Shown here: piece after piece, positions 45,783-53,831 of the stretch
How positions within the stretch are numbered: position 1 is the stretch's first letter
Layout: every line of letters starts with the position of its first letter
DNA from: Acidobacteriota bacterium
GTDB lineage: Bacteria; Acidobacteriota; Terriglobia; Bryobacterales; Bryobacteraceae
Reading direction: 5' to 3'
Assembly: GCA_014584705.1 (NCBI GenBank)
Contig: JACTMJ010000022.1
Span: forward strand, 111,613 to 175,612
DNA length: 64,000 nt
Position numbers and translations under genes: made by a program
The notes under the pieces: model-generated
Database searches by the model: none
Seen by the model: only the letters and a program-made list of their open reading frames with translations
Told to the model about the DNA's origin: nothing

Positions 45783-46754
45783 ATGAACGCGCGCACTCTC
45801 GGAGTCCACGAGTCCTTAGGGAGGGTCTTGTCGACACCGATTTTCAAACTTAGCGGAAAGAAGCTCCTGGCGAAAGGCCACCTCCTGACGGAAGACGACA
45901 TCCGCCTCCTGCAAGCGGAGGGACTGGACCAGGTTTGGGTGGCGGAACTCGATGAGGGCGAGATCTCCGAGGACGAAGCGGTGCTTGCCGTTTCCACGAA
46001 TATGGCCGCGGGATCGCTCGAGATCCGGCTAGCCGCGGGAGGGCGCGCCAATCTGGTGGCCACCGAGAATTGCTGTGCCGTCATTGACGACGATCTGCTG
46101 CGGCAGATCAACCTGACTTCCAGTGTCGTCATCGCCACGGTGGCCAATTTTTCCTACGTCCGCGCCGGCCAGCGCCTCGCGATCGTCAAGAGCACCCCGT
46201 TCGCGGTGGAAGAGGAACAGATCGAAGCCGTCCTGAATATCCTTAAGGAGCGCGGGCCCATCATTCAGGCGCGTCCGATTCGTCCGTCCAAGGTCGCCGT
46301 CCTCTATACGGATCCCGTTCATGCGGAACGATCCCGGCATTTGTTTGAAAACGTAATGCGGCAGCGGCTGGATAGCTATGAGGCAAACGTAAGCATCGCG
46401 CTCAGTTGTATGGAAGAAGAGTCGGCAATCGCGAATTCGCTCGGGTATTTGCTAAAGGCGCAGCCGGCGGCGGTGATTGTGGCCAGCACCACGGCGCCGG
46501 CCAGCCCGAAAGACGCGGTTGGGCGGGCGATCCAGAAAGTCGGATGCAGCATTGAGCGCTTCCTGGCTCCGGTGGAACCGGGCAATCTTCTGCTGCTCGC
46601 CTACCAGGACGAAATCCCCGTGGTCGCGGCCCCCGGCTGCTACCGTTCCCCGAAGAAGAACGTCCTTGATGTGCTGCTACCCGCGCTGCTTAGCGGTTAC
46701 CGCGTCTCCGGATGGGAATTGGCGGCGTTTGGCAACGGCGGGTTGCTCGTCTAG
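45783..46754 (+). CDS. Molybdopterin-binding (MoCF) domain protein
   Basis: 323 residues from the ATG at 45783, preceded by AGAAGGG. The N-terminal third (GRVLSTPIFKLSGKKLLAKGHLLTEDDIRLL) resembles the MoeA-like domain segment that carries 'kG..l'. The C-terminal half is a MoCF_biosynth (MoaB/MogA/MoeA domain III) fold: KVAVLYTDPV strand, IALSCMEEESAIA, VIVASTTAPASPKDAV, where the family usually has GGxSxGxxD, and PVVAAPGCYRSPKKNVLDVLLP. The canonical TGDE motif is changed to YTDP, so it may bind rather than process molybdopterin. Similar domains occur fused to MocA-type cytidylyltransferases. No other Moco genes are nearby. A GC hairpin follows the stop. Confidence 0.78.
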   Translation: MNARTLGVHESLGRVLSTPIFKLSGKKLLAKGHLLTEDDIRLLQAEGLDQVWVAELDEGEISEDEAVLAVSTNMAAGSLEIRLAAGGRANLVATENCCAVIDDDLLRQINLTSSVVIATVANFSYVRAGQRLAIVKSTPFAVEEEQIEAVLNILKERGPIIQARPIRPSKVAVLYTDPVHAERSRHLFENVMRQRLDSYEANVSIALSCMEEESAIANSLGYLLKAQPAAVIVASTTAPASPKDAVGRAIQKVGCSIERFLAPVEPGNLLLLAYQDEIPVVAAPGCYRSPKKNVLDVLLPALLSGYRVSGWELAAFGNGGLLV

Positions 46755-46774
46755 CGGGGCGAACGCAGCCCCGC
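46754..46774 (+). terminator. GC-rich hairpin at the stop of the molybdopterin-binding gene
   Basis: GCGGGGC (46754-46760) and GCCCCGC (46768-46774) form a perfect 7-bp stem with a 7-base loop that begins in the stop codon. No U-tract follows, so termination strength is doubtful. The GCAGCCCCGC right arm recalls the palindrome at 13627-13651. Confidence 0.4.
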
Positions 46775-46873
46775 CGCTCCCGGCGCCCGCGAGCCGGTCC
46801 GGATTTGGGCAACGGCCGCCTTGGTTCCCCGCGGGCCCGCCCGAGGTTCTCCGGACCGCACCCAGGCATCCCG

Positions 46874-46879
46874 TATAAT
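46874..46879 (+). promoter_or_regulatory. Candidate -10 element (TATAAT) upstream of the acyl carrier protein gene
   Basis: A perfect TATAAT lies about 125 bp before the ACP start in the 248-bp spacer after the molybdopterin-binding gene. No clear -35 sits at 16-18 bp. It would give a leader of about 115 bases for acpP-fabF. Confidence 0.35.
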
Positions 46880-47002
46880 TGAAGGGGTCTACCGCCTCGC
46901 TGCCGCCGCGGCTTTTCGGAGTGCGCCGGGGCTGTGGTAAATTTTGGTAATTCCGGCCCGCGAGCCATTCATGAGCCCGGCGGGTTGCCAGTGCGACTCA
47001 TC

Positions 47003-47272
47003 ATGTTTGAACAAACCGCCCAACGCGTCATCGATGTCATCGTATCGACGCAAAAACTCGAACCGAACAAGGTGACCATCGACAGCACCTTCGAAGAGTT
47101 GCAGATTGACTCGCTGGACGGGCTGAACATCGTCTTTGCGCTGGAGAATGAGTTCGATATCGACATCCCGGACGACAAGGCCAAAGAGCTGACCAACGTT
47201 CGCCAGGTTGCCGAGCAAATCAACGCACTGCTCGAATCCAAAGCGCAGCCCTCCGCCGAAGCCTCCGCCTGA
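47003..47272 (+). CDS. acpP: Acyl carrier protein
   Basis: 89 residues. Start at ATG 47003, with no strong SD nearby; longer in-frame starts do not fit the family N-terminus. The family motif QIDSLDGLN carries the serine that takes 4'-phosphopantetheine, with the helix FALENEFDIDIPDD after it, typical of fatty-acid ACPs. The protein shuttles acyl intermediates, and the neighbouring FabF, starting 11 bp after its stop, fits the common acpP-fabF pair. Leu replaces the more frequent 'DSLDTVE' pattern only mildly. Confidence 0.94.
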   Translation: MFEQTAQRVIDVIVSTQKLEPNKVTIDSTFEELQIDSLDGLNIVFALENEFDIDIPDDKAKELTNVRQVAEQINALLESKAQPSAEASA

Positions 47273-47283
47273 GTGTGGGTTCC

Positions 47284-48501
47284 ATGAAGACCAGACGCGT
47301 GGTGATTACAGGAAGCGGCGCCGTGTGCGCGCTGGGCCGCAACTGCACCGATCTGTGGGATGCACTCGCCGCCGGCAGAAGCGGATTCACGGATCTCCCC
47401 AAGTATGAAGCCGGCGAACTGAAGTTTGCCGTCGCCGGGATCGCCGGGGGTTTTCCGGACGACCGCGTTCCTCCCCGTTTGCAAGATCTCACGGACCGCT
47501 TCGCTCAGTTCTTGCTGGCCTCCTCCCAGGAGGCGGTCGCGCAAGCCGGCCTGACGCCGGACGACCCGCGCTGGGCGAATGGCGCGGTAATCACCGGCAC
47601 CAGCATCGGCGGCGAGACGGTGCAGGACGAGTCCTTTTGGTCAATGTACCGGGAGCACAAACCCCGCGTTCACCCGTTGCTGATTCCGCGAACCATGCCC
47701 AACGCGGGCGCGAGCCACCTCAGCATGACTTATGGCGTGCAGGGGCAGGTATACACGGTTTCCACGGCTTGCTCCTCCTCGAATCATGCGATCGGCCTCG
47801 CCTTCATGGCGATCCGCTCCGGGATGTGCGATTTGGCCCTCGCCGGGGGCAGCGAGGCGCCGATTACCTTCGGATTCCTGAAAGCGTGGGAGGCCATGCG
47901 CGTGGTTTCCCCGGACACCTGCCGGCCGTTCTCGCGGGGCCGTGGCGGCCTGATTCTGGGGGAAGGCGGAGGCATCCTGGTGCTCGAATCGGAGGAGACG
48001 GCGCTGGCCCGCGGCGCAACTATTCTCGCGGAACTGGCTGGCTTCGGTATGTCGGCGGACGCGCACCATCTCACGGTTCCGAAACCCGGGGGAGCCGCCG
48101 CGGCCATGCGGCGGGCGCTTGCATCGGCCGGGCTGGCACCCGAGGAAGTGCAATATATCAATGCGCACGGCACCGGCACCCCCATCAACGATCCCGTGGA
48201 AACCGCCGCCATCCGGGAGGTGTTCGGGAGCCACGCGAAGAACCTTGCCGTGAGTTCCACGAAATCCATGCACGGGCACGTCCTGGGCGGGGCCGGCGCC
48301 GTGGAGGCCGCCGCCACGCTGCTCGCCATCCAGCATCAGACCGCACCCCCGACGGCCAATTTCACGGAAGCGGACCCCGAGTGCGATCTCGATTGCGTGC
48401 CGAACGCGGCGCGCCCAATGGAGATTCACGCCGCTCTCTCCAATTCCTTCGCGTTCGGCGGTCTGAACGCCGTGCTTGCCTTCCGGCGATACCCGCAATG
48501 A
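47284..48501 (+). CDS. fabF: Beta-ketoacyl-ACP synthase II (FabF-type)
   Basis: 405 residues from the ATG at 47284; a GTG three codons earlier is possible. It elongates acyl-ACP with malonyl-ACP. The catalytic triad is complete: C163 in VSTACSSSNHA, H295 in NAHGTGTPINDPVE, and H330 in STKSMHGHVLGG. The condensing-enzyme ending SFAFGGLNAVL is intact. Length and motifs favour FabF over FabB, and context (directly after ACP) agrees. A role in a specialised lipid rather than bulk fatty acids cannot be excluded, because no other fab gene is in the window. Confidence 0.93.
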   Translation: MKTRRVVITGSGAVCALGRNCTDLWDALAAGRSGFTDLPKYEAGELKFAVAGIAGGFPDDRVPPRLQDLTDRFAQFLLASSQEAVAQAGLTPDDPRWANGAVITGTSIGGETVQDESFWSMYREHKPRVHPLLIPRTMPNAGASHLSMTYGVQGQVYTVSTACSSSNHAIGLAFMAIRSGMCDLALAGGSEAPITFGFLKAWEAMRVVSPDTCRPFSRGRGGLILGEGGGILVLESEETALARGATILAELAGFGMSADAHHLTVPKPGGAAAAMRRALASAGLAPEEVQYINAHGTGTPINDPVETAAIREVFGSHAKNLAVSSTKSMHGHVLGGAGAVEAAATLLAIQHQTAPPTANFTEADPECDLDCVPNAARPMEIHAALSNSFAFGGLNAVLAFRRYPQ

Positions 48502-48615
48502 GGGCGGCACGCCGCACGCAGCACAACCCACCGAAGCGCCGGGCTTCTGGCGAAACCGGTGGCGTGTACCCTGCTTTCGGGGCCGGCCCCCATGGCCGCG
48601 ATACACTGAGGGACG

Positions 48616-49869
48616 ATGACCACGCCTCCCCGCGTTGAAAATTTCGTCTTCGACGCCCCGCCGGGCTTGGAAGACCCGCGCGTGGCCGCGGCGTGGTTCG
48701 CAAGCAACAAGTCCTGGATTCTCGAACGCCAATTGGCCGTCTGCCGGGTGGCCGCGCCCACCTTTCTCGAAGAGCGCCGCGCGGAACTGCTCAAGGGGGA
48801 GTTGGCCGCGATGGGGTACGCCGCCAGCCTGGACGCCGCGGGCAATGTAGTTGCATTGCGGGACGCCGGTTCGCAGCGCCCTCTGGTGGTCGTTTCCGCG
48901 CACATGGACACCGTCCTCGCCCCGCGCCGGCCAGAGGACATCTCGCTGAACGCTGACGGCACCCTCCACGGCCCCGGGGTCGCGGACAACGGGGCCGGGT
49001 TGGCGGCTCTGCTCGCCATGGCAAGAGTGTTCTCAACGATCCCAACTCGCGGCGATTGGCCGTATTCCCTTGGTTTTGTGGCAAATGTGGGCGAAGAAGG
49101 CGAAGGCAATCTCACCGGCATGCGCTATCTGTGCCAGAGTTCTCCGCTTGCCCCGCGCCTGGCCGGAATCCTAGTGCTGGACGGCCCGGGCCATGAACAC
49201 ATCACTTCCCGCGCTCTCGCCAGCAAACGATTCGAGGTGATGATCCAGGGCAAGGGCGGCCACAGTTGGAGCGATTTCGGCATGGCGAATCCGAACCATG
49301 CGCTGGCGCGGGCCGTGGCCATGTTCGCGGACGCGCATCCGCCGGAGCGGAGCACCGGGGAAGAGCGATTCGCCATCAACGTCGGCGTGCTGCAGGGCGG
49401 CTCGACCATCAATGCGATCCCCCAATGGGCGGCGGCGAAGGTCGATATCCGGTCAGAACGGGAGTCTTTGATCGAGGAACTCTCCGCGTCGCTCGGCCGC
49501 ATTGTGGAACAGGCCCTCGCCATCGAGCATAAAGCGGCACGGAAAGGACGGCTGATCGCCCGCCTAAAAGAAATCGGCTCGCGGCCTGGCGGCGCGCTGG
49601 CGGACGACAGCCCGCTGCTCAAAGCCGCGCTGGCCATCGACGCCGCGCTCGGCATCCGGTCCCAGATCGACATTTCTTCCACCGACGCGAATATCCCCCT
49701 TGCCATGGGCATTCCGGCGGTCACTCTGGGCGCGGGCGGCCGGGGCGGCGGAGCGCACACCAGCGAAGAATGGTATTGCCCGGATGGGCGCGATCTCGGT
49801 TTGCGTCGCGCGTTCCACCTTGCCTGCGCCATGCTCTCCGGCGCGGCGATCCCGGTGCCCGGCGCCTGA
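48616..49869 (+). CDS. M20 family metallopeptidase
   Basis: 417 residues. Start at ATG 48616 with GAGGGACG upstream. Metal-binding elements fit the M20 family: VSAHMDTV (H96), GPGVADNGAG (D124), NVGEEGEG (E160 as base, E161 as ligand), LDGPG and HTSEEWY near the C-terminus. A dimerisation domain occupies about 195-300, with GKGGHSWSDF. It is cytosolic (no signal peptide). It probably hydrolyses a dipeptide or amino-acyl amide (tripeptidase/carboxypeptidase T-like), but the substrate is unknown. The gene is 114 bp after fabF and 20 bp before the EamA gene. Confidence 0.9.
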   Translation: MTTPPRVENFVFDAPPGLEDPRVAAAWFASNKSWILERQLAVCRVAAPTFLEERRAELLKGELAAMGYAASLDAAGNVVALRDAGSQRPLVVVSAHMDTVLAPRRPEDISLNADGTLHGPGVADNGAGLAALLAMARVFSTIPTRGDWPYSLGFVANVGEEGEGNLTGMRYLCQSSPLAPRLAGILVLDGPGHEHITSRALASKRFEVMIQGKGGHSWSDFGMANPNHALARAVAMFADAHPPERSTGEERFAINVGVLQGGSTINAIPQWAAAKVDIRSERESLIEELSASLGRIVEQALAIEHKAARKGRLIARLKEIGSRPGGALADDSPLLKAALAIDAALGIRSQIDISSTDANIPLAMGIPAVTLGAGGRGGGAHTSEEWYCPDGRDLGLRRAFHLACAMLSGAAIPVPGA

Positions 49870-49889
49870 CGCGGGCGAAATGAGAACCC

Positions 49890-50855
49890 ATGAGGAACAC
49901 GGGCGGCCCGATGGACCATGAAGCCGCACTCGCGCTGAACGCGCCCGCGTCCCCGCCCCGGGCCGCCGTATTCCGCGCCACGCTGGCCCTCGTCGCCGTC
50001 AGCGCCATCTGGGGCTCCACCTTCACCCTCGTGAAGGGCGCGCTCGATGACGCCTCTTCCCTGCTCTTCCTCACGCTCCGCTTCGGGCTGGCCACGCTTA
50101 CCCTTTGGATCTTCTTCCGATCCAAAGGCCCCATTCCCTTCCGTGCGCCGCTCGTGCGGAACGGCGCGATTGTCGGCCTGGCGCTGTTCGGCGGATATCT
50201 CTTCCAGACGGTGGGGCTGCGCTTCACCACACCCGCGCGCTCGGCATTTCTCACCGGGATGTTTATCGTCTTCGTACCGGCGCTGCTCGCCGCGCGCCAC
50301 CGAAAACTGCCCAAGCCTCCGCAACTCGCCGGGATTGCCGTCGCGCTGGCCGGCCTGCGCCTGCTCGCCTCGCCGGTTTCTTTCGACGGAGCGTCGTTGG
50401 GCGACATCCTCACGCTTATTTGCGCCGTGTCTTACGCAGTGCATATCCTGCTGCTCAGCCGATTCTCCAACACCGGAGACGTGCGGGCGCTCACCCTCCT
50501 CCAGATCGCCATGGCCTTCCTGCTGAGCGCCGGCAGCTTCTGGTGGGCGGAGGAACCCGTTCTTCACTCCTCCACCCGGTTATGGGTGGCGGTGGGCGTG
50601 ACGGGGATCCTGGCGACGGCGGTCGCGTTTCTGGTGCAAACCTGGGCGCAGCAGATCATCTCCCCCACGCGAACGGCGTTCATCTTCGCGCTGGAGCCGG
50701 TGTTTGCCTGGGTCACGTCGTTTCTGGTGATCGGCGAGCGCCTATCGGCGAACGGAATGTTCGGGGCGGCGCTGATCCTGGCGGGGATCTTCCTGGTGGA
50801 AACCACGTCTCTGTTCACGCCCGCCAGGCGGCCCAGGTTGCGCGGGCGCGAATGA
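49890..50855 (+). CDS. DMT superfamily transporter (EamA type)
   Basis: 321 residues with about ten membrane helices in two EamA repeats (about 30-155 and 170-305). Typical family segments are AIWGSTFTLVK in helix 1, LRFGLATLTLWI, TTPARSAFLTGMFIVFVP, and the second-repeat end LEPVFAWVTSFLVIGERLSANGMFGAALILAGIFLVE. Such proteins export amino acids, nucleobases or other metabolites by proton coupling; substrate cannot be told from sequence. A start at 49890 is used; an ATG at 49911 has no better ribosome-binding site. The gene lies 20 bp after the M20 peptidase, so a shared function in peptide or amino-acid handling is possible. Confidence 0.9.
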   Translation: MRNTGGPMDHEAALALNAPASPPRAAVFRATLALVAVSAIWGSTFTLVKGALDDASSLLFLTLRFGLATLTLWIFFRSKGPIPFRAPLVRNGAIVGLALFGGYLFQTVGLRFTTPARSAFLTGMFIVFVPALLAARHRKLPKPPQLAGIAVALAGLRLLASPVSFDGASLGDILTLICAVSYAVHILLLSRFSNTGDVRALTLLQIAMAFLLSAGSFWWAEEPVLHSSTRLWVAVGVTGILATAVAFLVQTWAQQIISPTRTAFIFALEPVFAWVTSFLVIGERLSANGMFGAALILAGIFLVETTSLFTPARRPRLRGRE

Positions 50856-50900
50856 CACGCCGGCTTGTAGCGCAAATTCGCGATTCCAGTCATCATAGAA

Positions 50901-52493
50901 ATGACTGGGTTGATCGCCATGGCCAGGATTTGGAAAGAGAATCGTTTGCTGCTGGTGGCGCTGCTGCTTTGCGCGCTTTCGGTGGGCATCGTCATCGGCA
51001 CCCTCATTGACGGGAGTGTTCGGGCGATTCCCCGCGCGTTGGCTCCGGATGCCACCCCGTTGGTAATCCCGGACCCGGTGCAACTCTCCACGGCATTTTC
51101 GGAGTTGGCGCAGCGTCTGGAACCCGCCGTGGTGAACATCATCACCAGCAAGGGCGGGGGCAGCAAGAACGGAGAAGCGCGAGGCGCAGGGCGAGGTCCG
51201 CGGCAGGAAGGCGGGGACGACCTGATGCGGCGATTCTTTGACCCGCCTTTCGGCGGCGAGGAAAGCCCCTTCCGCGGCAACAACATCGGCTCCGGCGTGG
51301 TGGTGGATAAGAAGGGCTACATCCTCACCAACTGGCACGTGGTGGAAGACGCCGACGAAATTCTGGTTCGCATTCACGGAGACCGCAAACAACATCCGGC
51401 CAAACTGATTGGAAGCGACTGGGAGACGGACATTGCCGTCCTGAAGGTGGACGCCGGGCGGACCCTGGACGCCGCTCCCGTCGGAAACTCCGACAGCGTG
51501 CAAGTGGGCGATTGGGTGATCGCGATCGGGTCGCCTTTCGGGTTGGAGGCCACGGTCACAGCCGGTATCGTGAGCGCCAAGCAGCGCGAGTTGGCGGACG
51601 CGCAGGCATTCCAGCGCTTTCTGCAAACCGATGCCGCCATCAACCCCGGCAACAGTGGCGGTCCTCTGCTGAACATCCGCGGGGAGGTAATTGGCATCAA
51701 CTCCGCCATCGCCAGCAACAGCGGCCGCTACCAGGGGGTTGGCTTCGCCCTTCCCATGAATACGGCGGTATCCGTTTATAACCAGATCATCCGCCAGGGA
51801 AGAGTGACGCGAGGCTCCATCGGAATCTCCCTGAACCGCGAGGACGATCCGGATGCGTTGCGCGCCTACGGCGTCTCCAGCGGCGTCATCGTCGCGGGGA
51901 TCACGGCCGGCGGACCCGCGCAGCGGGCGGGGCTGAAGGTAGACGATGTGATCACGTCCATCGGCGGCAAGCCCGTCAAGAATGGCACCGAGTTGATTGA
52001 GCGCGTGGCCGGCCTCACCGTCGGGTCGGAAGTGCCGATAGAGCTACAAAGAAGCGGACGCAAGATGTCGGCGAAGGTGCTGATCGGCGACCGTTCGCAG
52101 ATCCTGGCGGCCGGAGGGCGCGGCGGGCGAATCCCGGAGGAAGAGGAACCGGAAGCGCCGGCGGAACAGCCCTCCGGGGAAGTAAGCCTGGGCATCTCGG
52201 TGCAGAATGTGGATGCCGCCACTCTGAAGGAATGGAATTTCCCGGCCGCCTCCGGCGTGCTCATCTCGAAAGTGGAAAACGGTTCGTTCGCCGGGAACAT
52301 CGGTCTGCGTTCCGGAGACGTCATTGTGTCGGCGGGCGGCCGCGAAATGAAGTCGATGGACGACGTGATGCGATTCCGCGAAGGTTTGAAATCCGGCGAC
52401 GCGGTGGCATTCCGGGTCTTCCGGAAACTGGGTAATCCCCGGCCGGGCGTGACCTCCTGGTCTCCCTTCTTCGCGGCCGGAACGCTGCCGTAG
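50901..52493 (+). CDS. HtrA/DegQ-like periplasmic serine protease with two PDZ domains
   Basis: 530 residues. An N-terminal membrane anchor or uncleaved signal (about 15-36, NRLLLVALLLCALSVGIVIG) leads into a trypsin-like domain. The triad is H146 (NWHVVEDADE), D177 (WETDIAVL) and S252 (NPGNSGGPL). A glycine/arginine-rich insertion (about 85-125) precedes it, resembling the Q-linker or LA loop of DegP. Two PDZ domains lie at about 300-395 and 430-520. Function is degradation or chaperoning of misfolded envelope proteins. M7 at 50919 is an alternative start. Positioned 45 bp after the transporter. Confidence 0.94.
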   Translation: MTGLIAMARIWKENRLLLVALLLCALSVGIVIGTLIDGSVRAIPRALAPDATPLVIPDPVQLSTAFSELAQRLEPAVVNIITSKGGGSKNGEARGAGRGPRQEGGDDLMRRFFDPPFGGEESPFRGNNIGSGVVVDKKGYILTNWHVVEDADEILVRIHGDRKQHPAKLIGSDWETDIAVLKVDAGRTLDAAPVGNSDSVQVGDWVIAIGSPFGLEATVTAGIVSAKQRELADAQAFQRFLQTDAAINPGNSGGPLLNIRGEVIGINSAIASNSGRYQGVGFALPMNTAVSVYNQIIRQGRVTRGSIGISLNREDDPDALRAYGVSSGVIVAGITAGGPAQRAGLKVDDVITSIGGKPVKNGTELIERVAGLTVGSEVPIELQRSGRKMSAKVLIGDRSQILAAGGRGGRIPEEEEPEAPAEQPSGEVSLGISVQNVDAATLKEWNFPAASGVLISKVENGSFAGNIGLRSGDVIVSAGGREMKSMDDVMRFREGLKSGDAVAFRVFRKLGNPRPGVTSWSPFFAAGTLP

Positions 52494-52719
52494 TCCCGAC
52501 GTACAGCGCCGTTCCAGCCATCTCCCGCTCTTCGGCAAGCTGGCGGATCGGGCATTTCGCGCCGACCCGGCGCTTGTTTCGTAGTAGCATGGTGCTTAGG
52601 TTTTTTTGAGGCGCCCGCTTCCAGGCTTGTGGGAACAACCACGACAATGCACTGGCCGGCGCTAGAATGAGACGGCAAGCCGCATTCGAACATACCCACA
52701 AATAAACCCAGGGGGCATT

Positions 52720-53325
52720 TTGGCTGTGAAACAACCACCCGTACCTGGCAGATTTCTGCACCACCTCTTTCGTTTTTTGTCCCGTGCATGCGTGCCCGCG
52801 ATTGTTCTTGGCCTTCTCTTCGTGGGCGGATCGGGGATCGACTCCGCTTCGGCCGCAACCAAGAAACGAAGCGTTTCCGTCAAGAAATCGGCCTCTAAGA
52901 CCGTTGCCCGGAAACGTGCGCCCGCGCGAAAGGCAACCACCCGCAAGAGGGCGTCGAGCGCGAAGCGGAGCACCACCGCCCGTCGCGCCCGCGCCGTGCG
53001 CAGACGTGCCCCCACACGCGCTGCCCGGTTCCGCGGCCAGCAATCGCCGAGTTCCGCTCGCCTCACGGAGATCCAGCAGGCCCTGCGGAGCGGAGGCTTC
53101 CTGGCCGGCGAACCGAACGGCAAATGGGACGATGCGAGCACAAGCGCGATGAAGCGCTTTCAGGAGGAGCACGACATTGCCCCCACCGGCAAGATCAACG
53201 CCCTCTCTCTGATCGCCCTTGGATTGGGTCCGAAGCGAGGCCCCGCGCCCGGAACGGCCTCCGTTCTGGAATCGCCCGCGTCGCCCGACCCGGCGGTTTC
53301 TCCCGAATCAAACGAGCGCAAATAG
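52720..53325 (+). CDS. Secreted peptidoglycan-binding-domain protein with Arg/Lys/Ala-rich segment
   Basis: 201 residues from a TTG at 52720, with AGGGGG five bases upstream. A signal peptide with a long basic N-region ends near SASAATKK. Residues about 47-105 are extremely basic and Ala/Ser/Thr-rich, resembling histone H1 tails (KKRSVSVKKSASKT, ARKATTRKRASSAKRS). A PG_binding_1 domain follows (about 112-170: RLTEIQQALRSGGFLAGEPNGKWDDASTSAMKRFQ, then APTGKINALSLIALGLG). The C-terminus is Pro/Ser-rich. The basic tract would bind anionic polymers; the C-terminal domain binds peptidoglycan. No catalytic domain is present. Confidence 0.82.
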   Translation: MAVKQPPVPGRFLHHLFRFLSRACVPAIVLGLLFVGGSGIDSASAATKKRSVSVKKSASKTVARKRAPARKATTRKRASSAKRSTTARRARAVRRRAPTRAARFRGQQSPSSARLTEIQQALRSGGFLAGEPNGKWDDASTSAMKRFQEEHDIAPTGKINALSLIALGLGPKRGPAPGTASVLESPASPDPAVSPESNERK

Positions 53326-53413
53326 GTTCGTCCCGCGGTGAACGAGGGCGCGATGGCGCGCATCTCGCCCGGGCTCTCTTCGCACCCGGTAGCGTCGTTT
53401 ATCCTGGAAGGAA

Positions 53414-53797
53414 ATGGCGTTAGCGGACGATGAGATCTATGGCTGCATCGGCGAGGATGGCTTTACACGGCTGGTAGCGGCGTTCTATCGGCGGATTCCC
53501 GCGGACGATGTACTGGGCCCCATGTATCCGAACCAGGATTTCGCCGGCGCCGAAAAGCGGCTGCGGGATTTCCTGATTTTCCGGTTTGGCGGACCAACCA
53601 CCTATCTCAAGGAACGTGGCCACCCCAGGATGCGCGAGAGGCACGCCCCCTTCCCGATTGACCGGATCGCGCGGGACCGCTGGGTGACGTTGATGGAGCA
53701 GGCGATGGAGGAAACCCAACTTCCGGAAGAAGCCGTGGCCACGCTGCGCCCGTTCTTCGATGGCGTCGCCACGTTCCTGATGAACCGCCGGAGCTAA
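53414..53797 (+). CDS. Truncated haemoglobin, group II (trHbO-like)
   Basis: 127 residues, start preceded by GGAAGGA. It is a 2-on-2 globin that binds haem and O2, NO or similar ligands. The B10 tyrosine lies in FYRRIPADDVLGPMYP (Y25), and the proximal histidine H77 is in RMRERHAPFPID, as in group II. W90 (RDRWVTLM) is the conserved G8 tryptophan typical of trHbO. Group II proteins handle peroxide or NO stress or oxygen delivery; the exact role is unknown. No redox partner gene is next to it. Confidence 0.93.
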   Translation: MALADDEIYGCIGEDGFTRLVAAFYRRIPADDVLGPMYPNQDFAGAEKRLRDFLIFRFGGPTTYLKERGHPRMRERHAPFPIDRIARDRWVTLMEQAMEETQLPEEAVATLRPFFDGVATFLMNRRS

Positions 53798-53831
53798 GGC
53801 GCAAACCGCGCGCTACGCTAAGAGAGAACCC

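Noticed and set aside
47003..48501. ACP-FabF pair as part of a polyketide or other secondary-metabolite cluster
   Set aside because: acpP-fabF adjacency is the ordinary fatty-acid arrangement, and no acyltransferase, ketoreductase or tailoring genes lie nearby.
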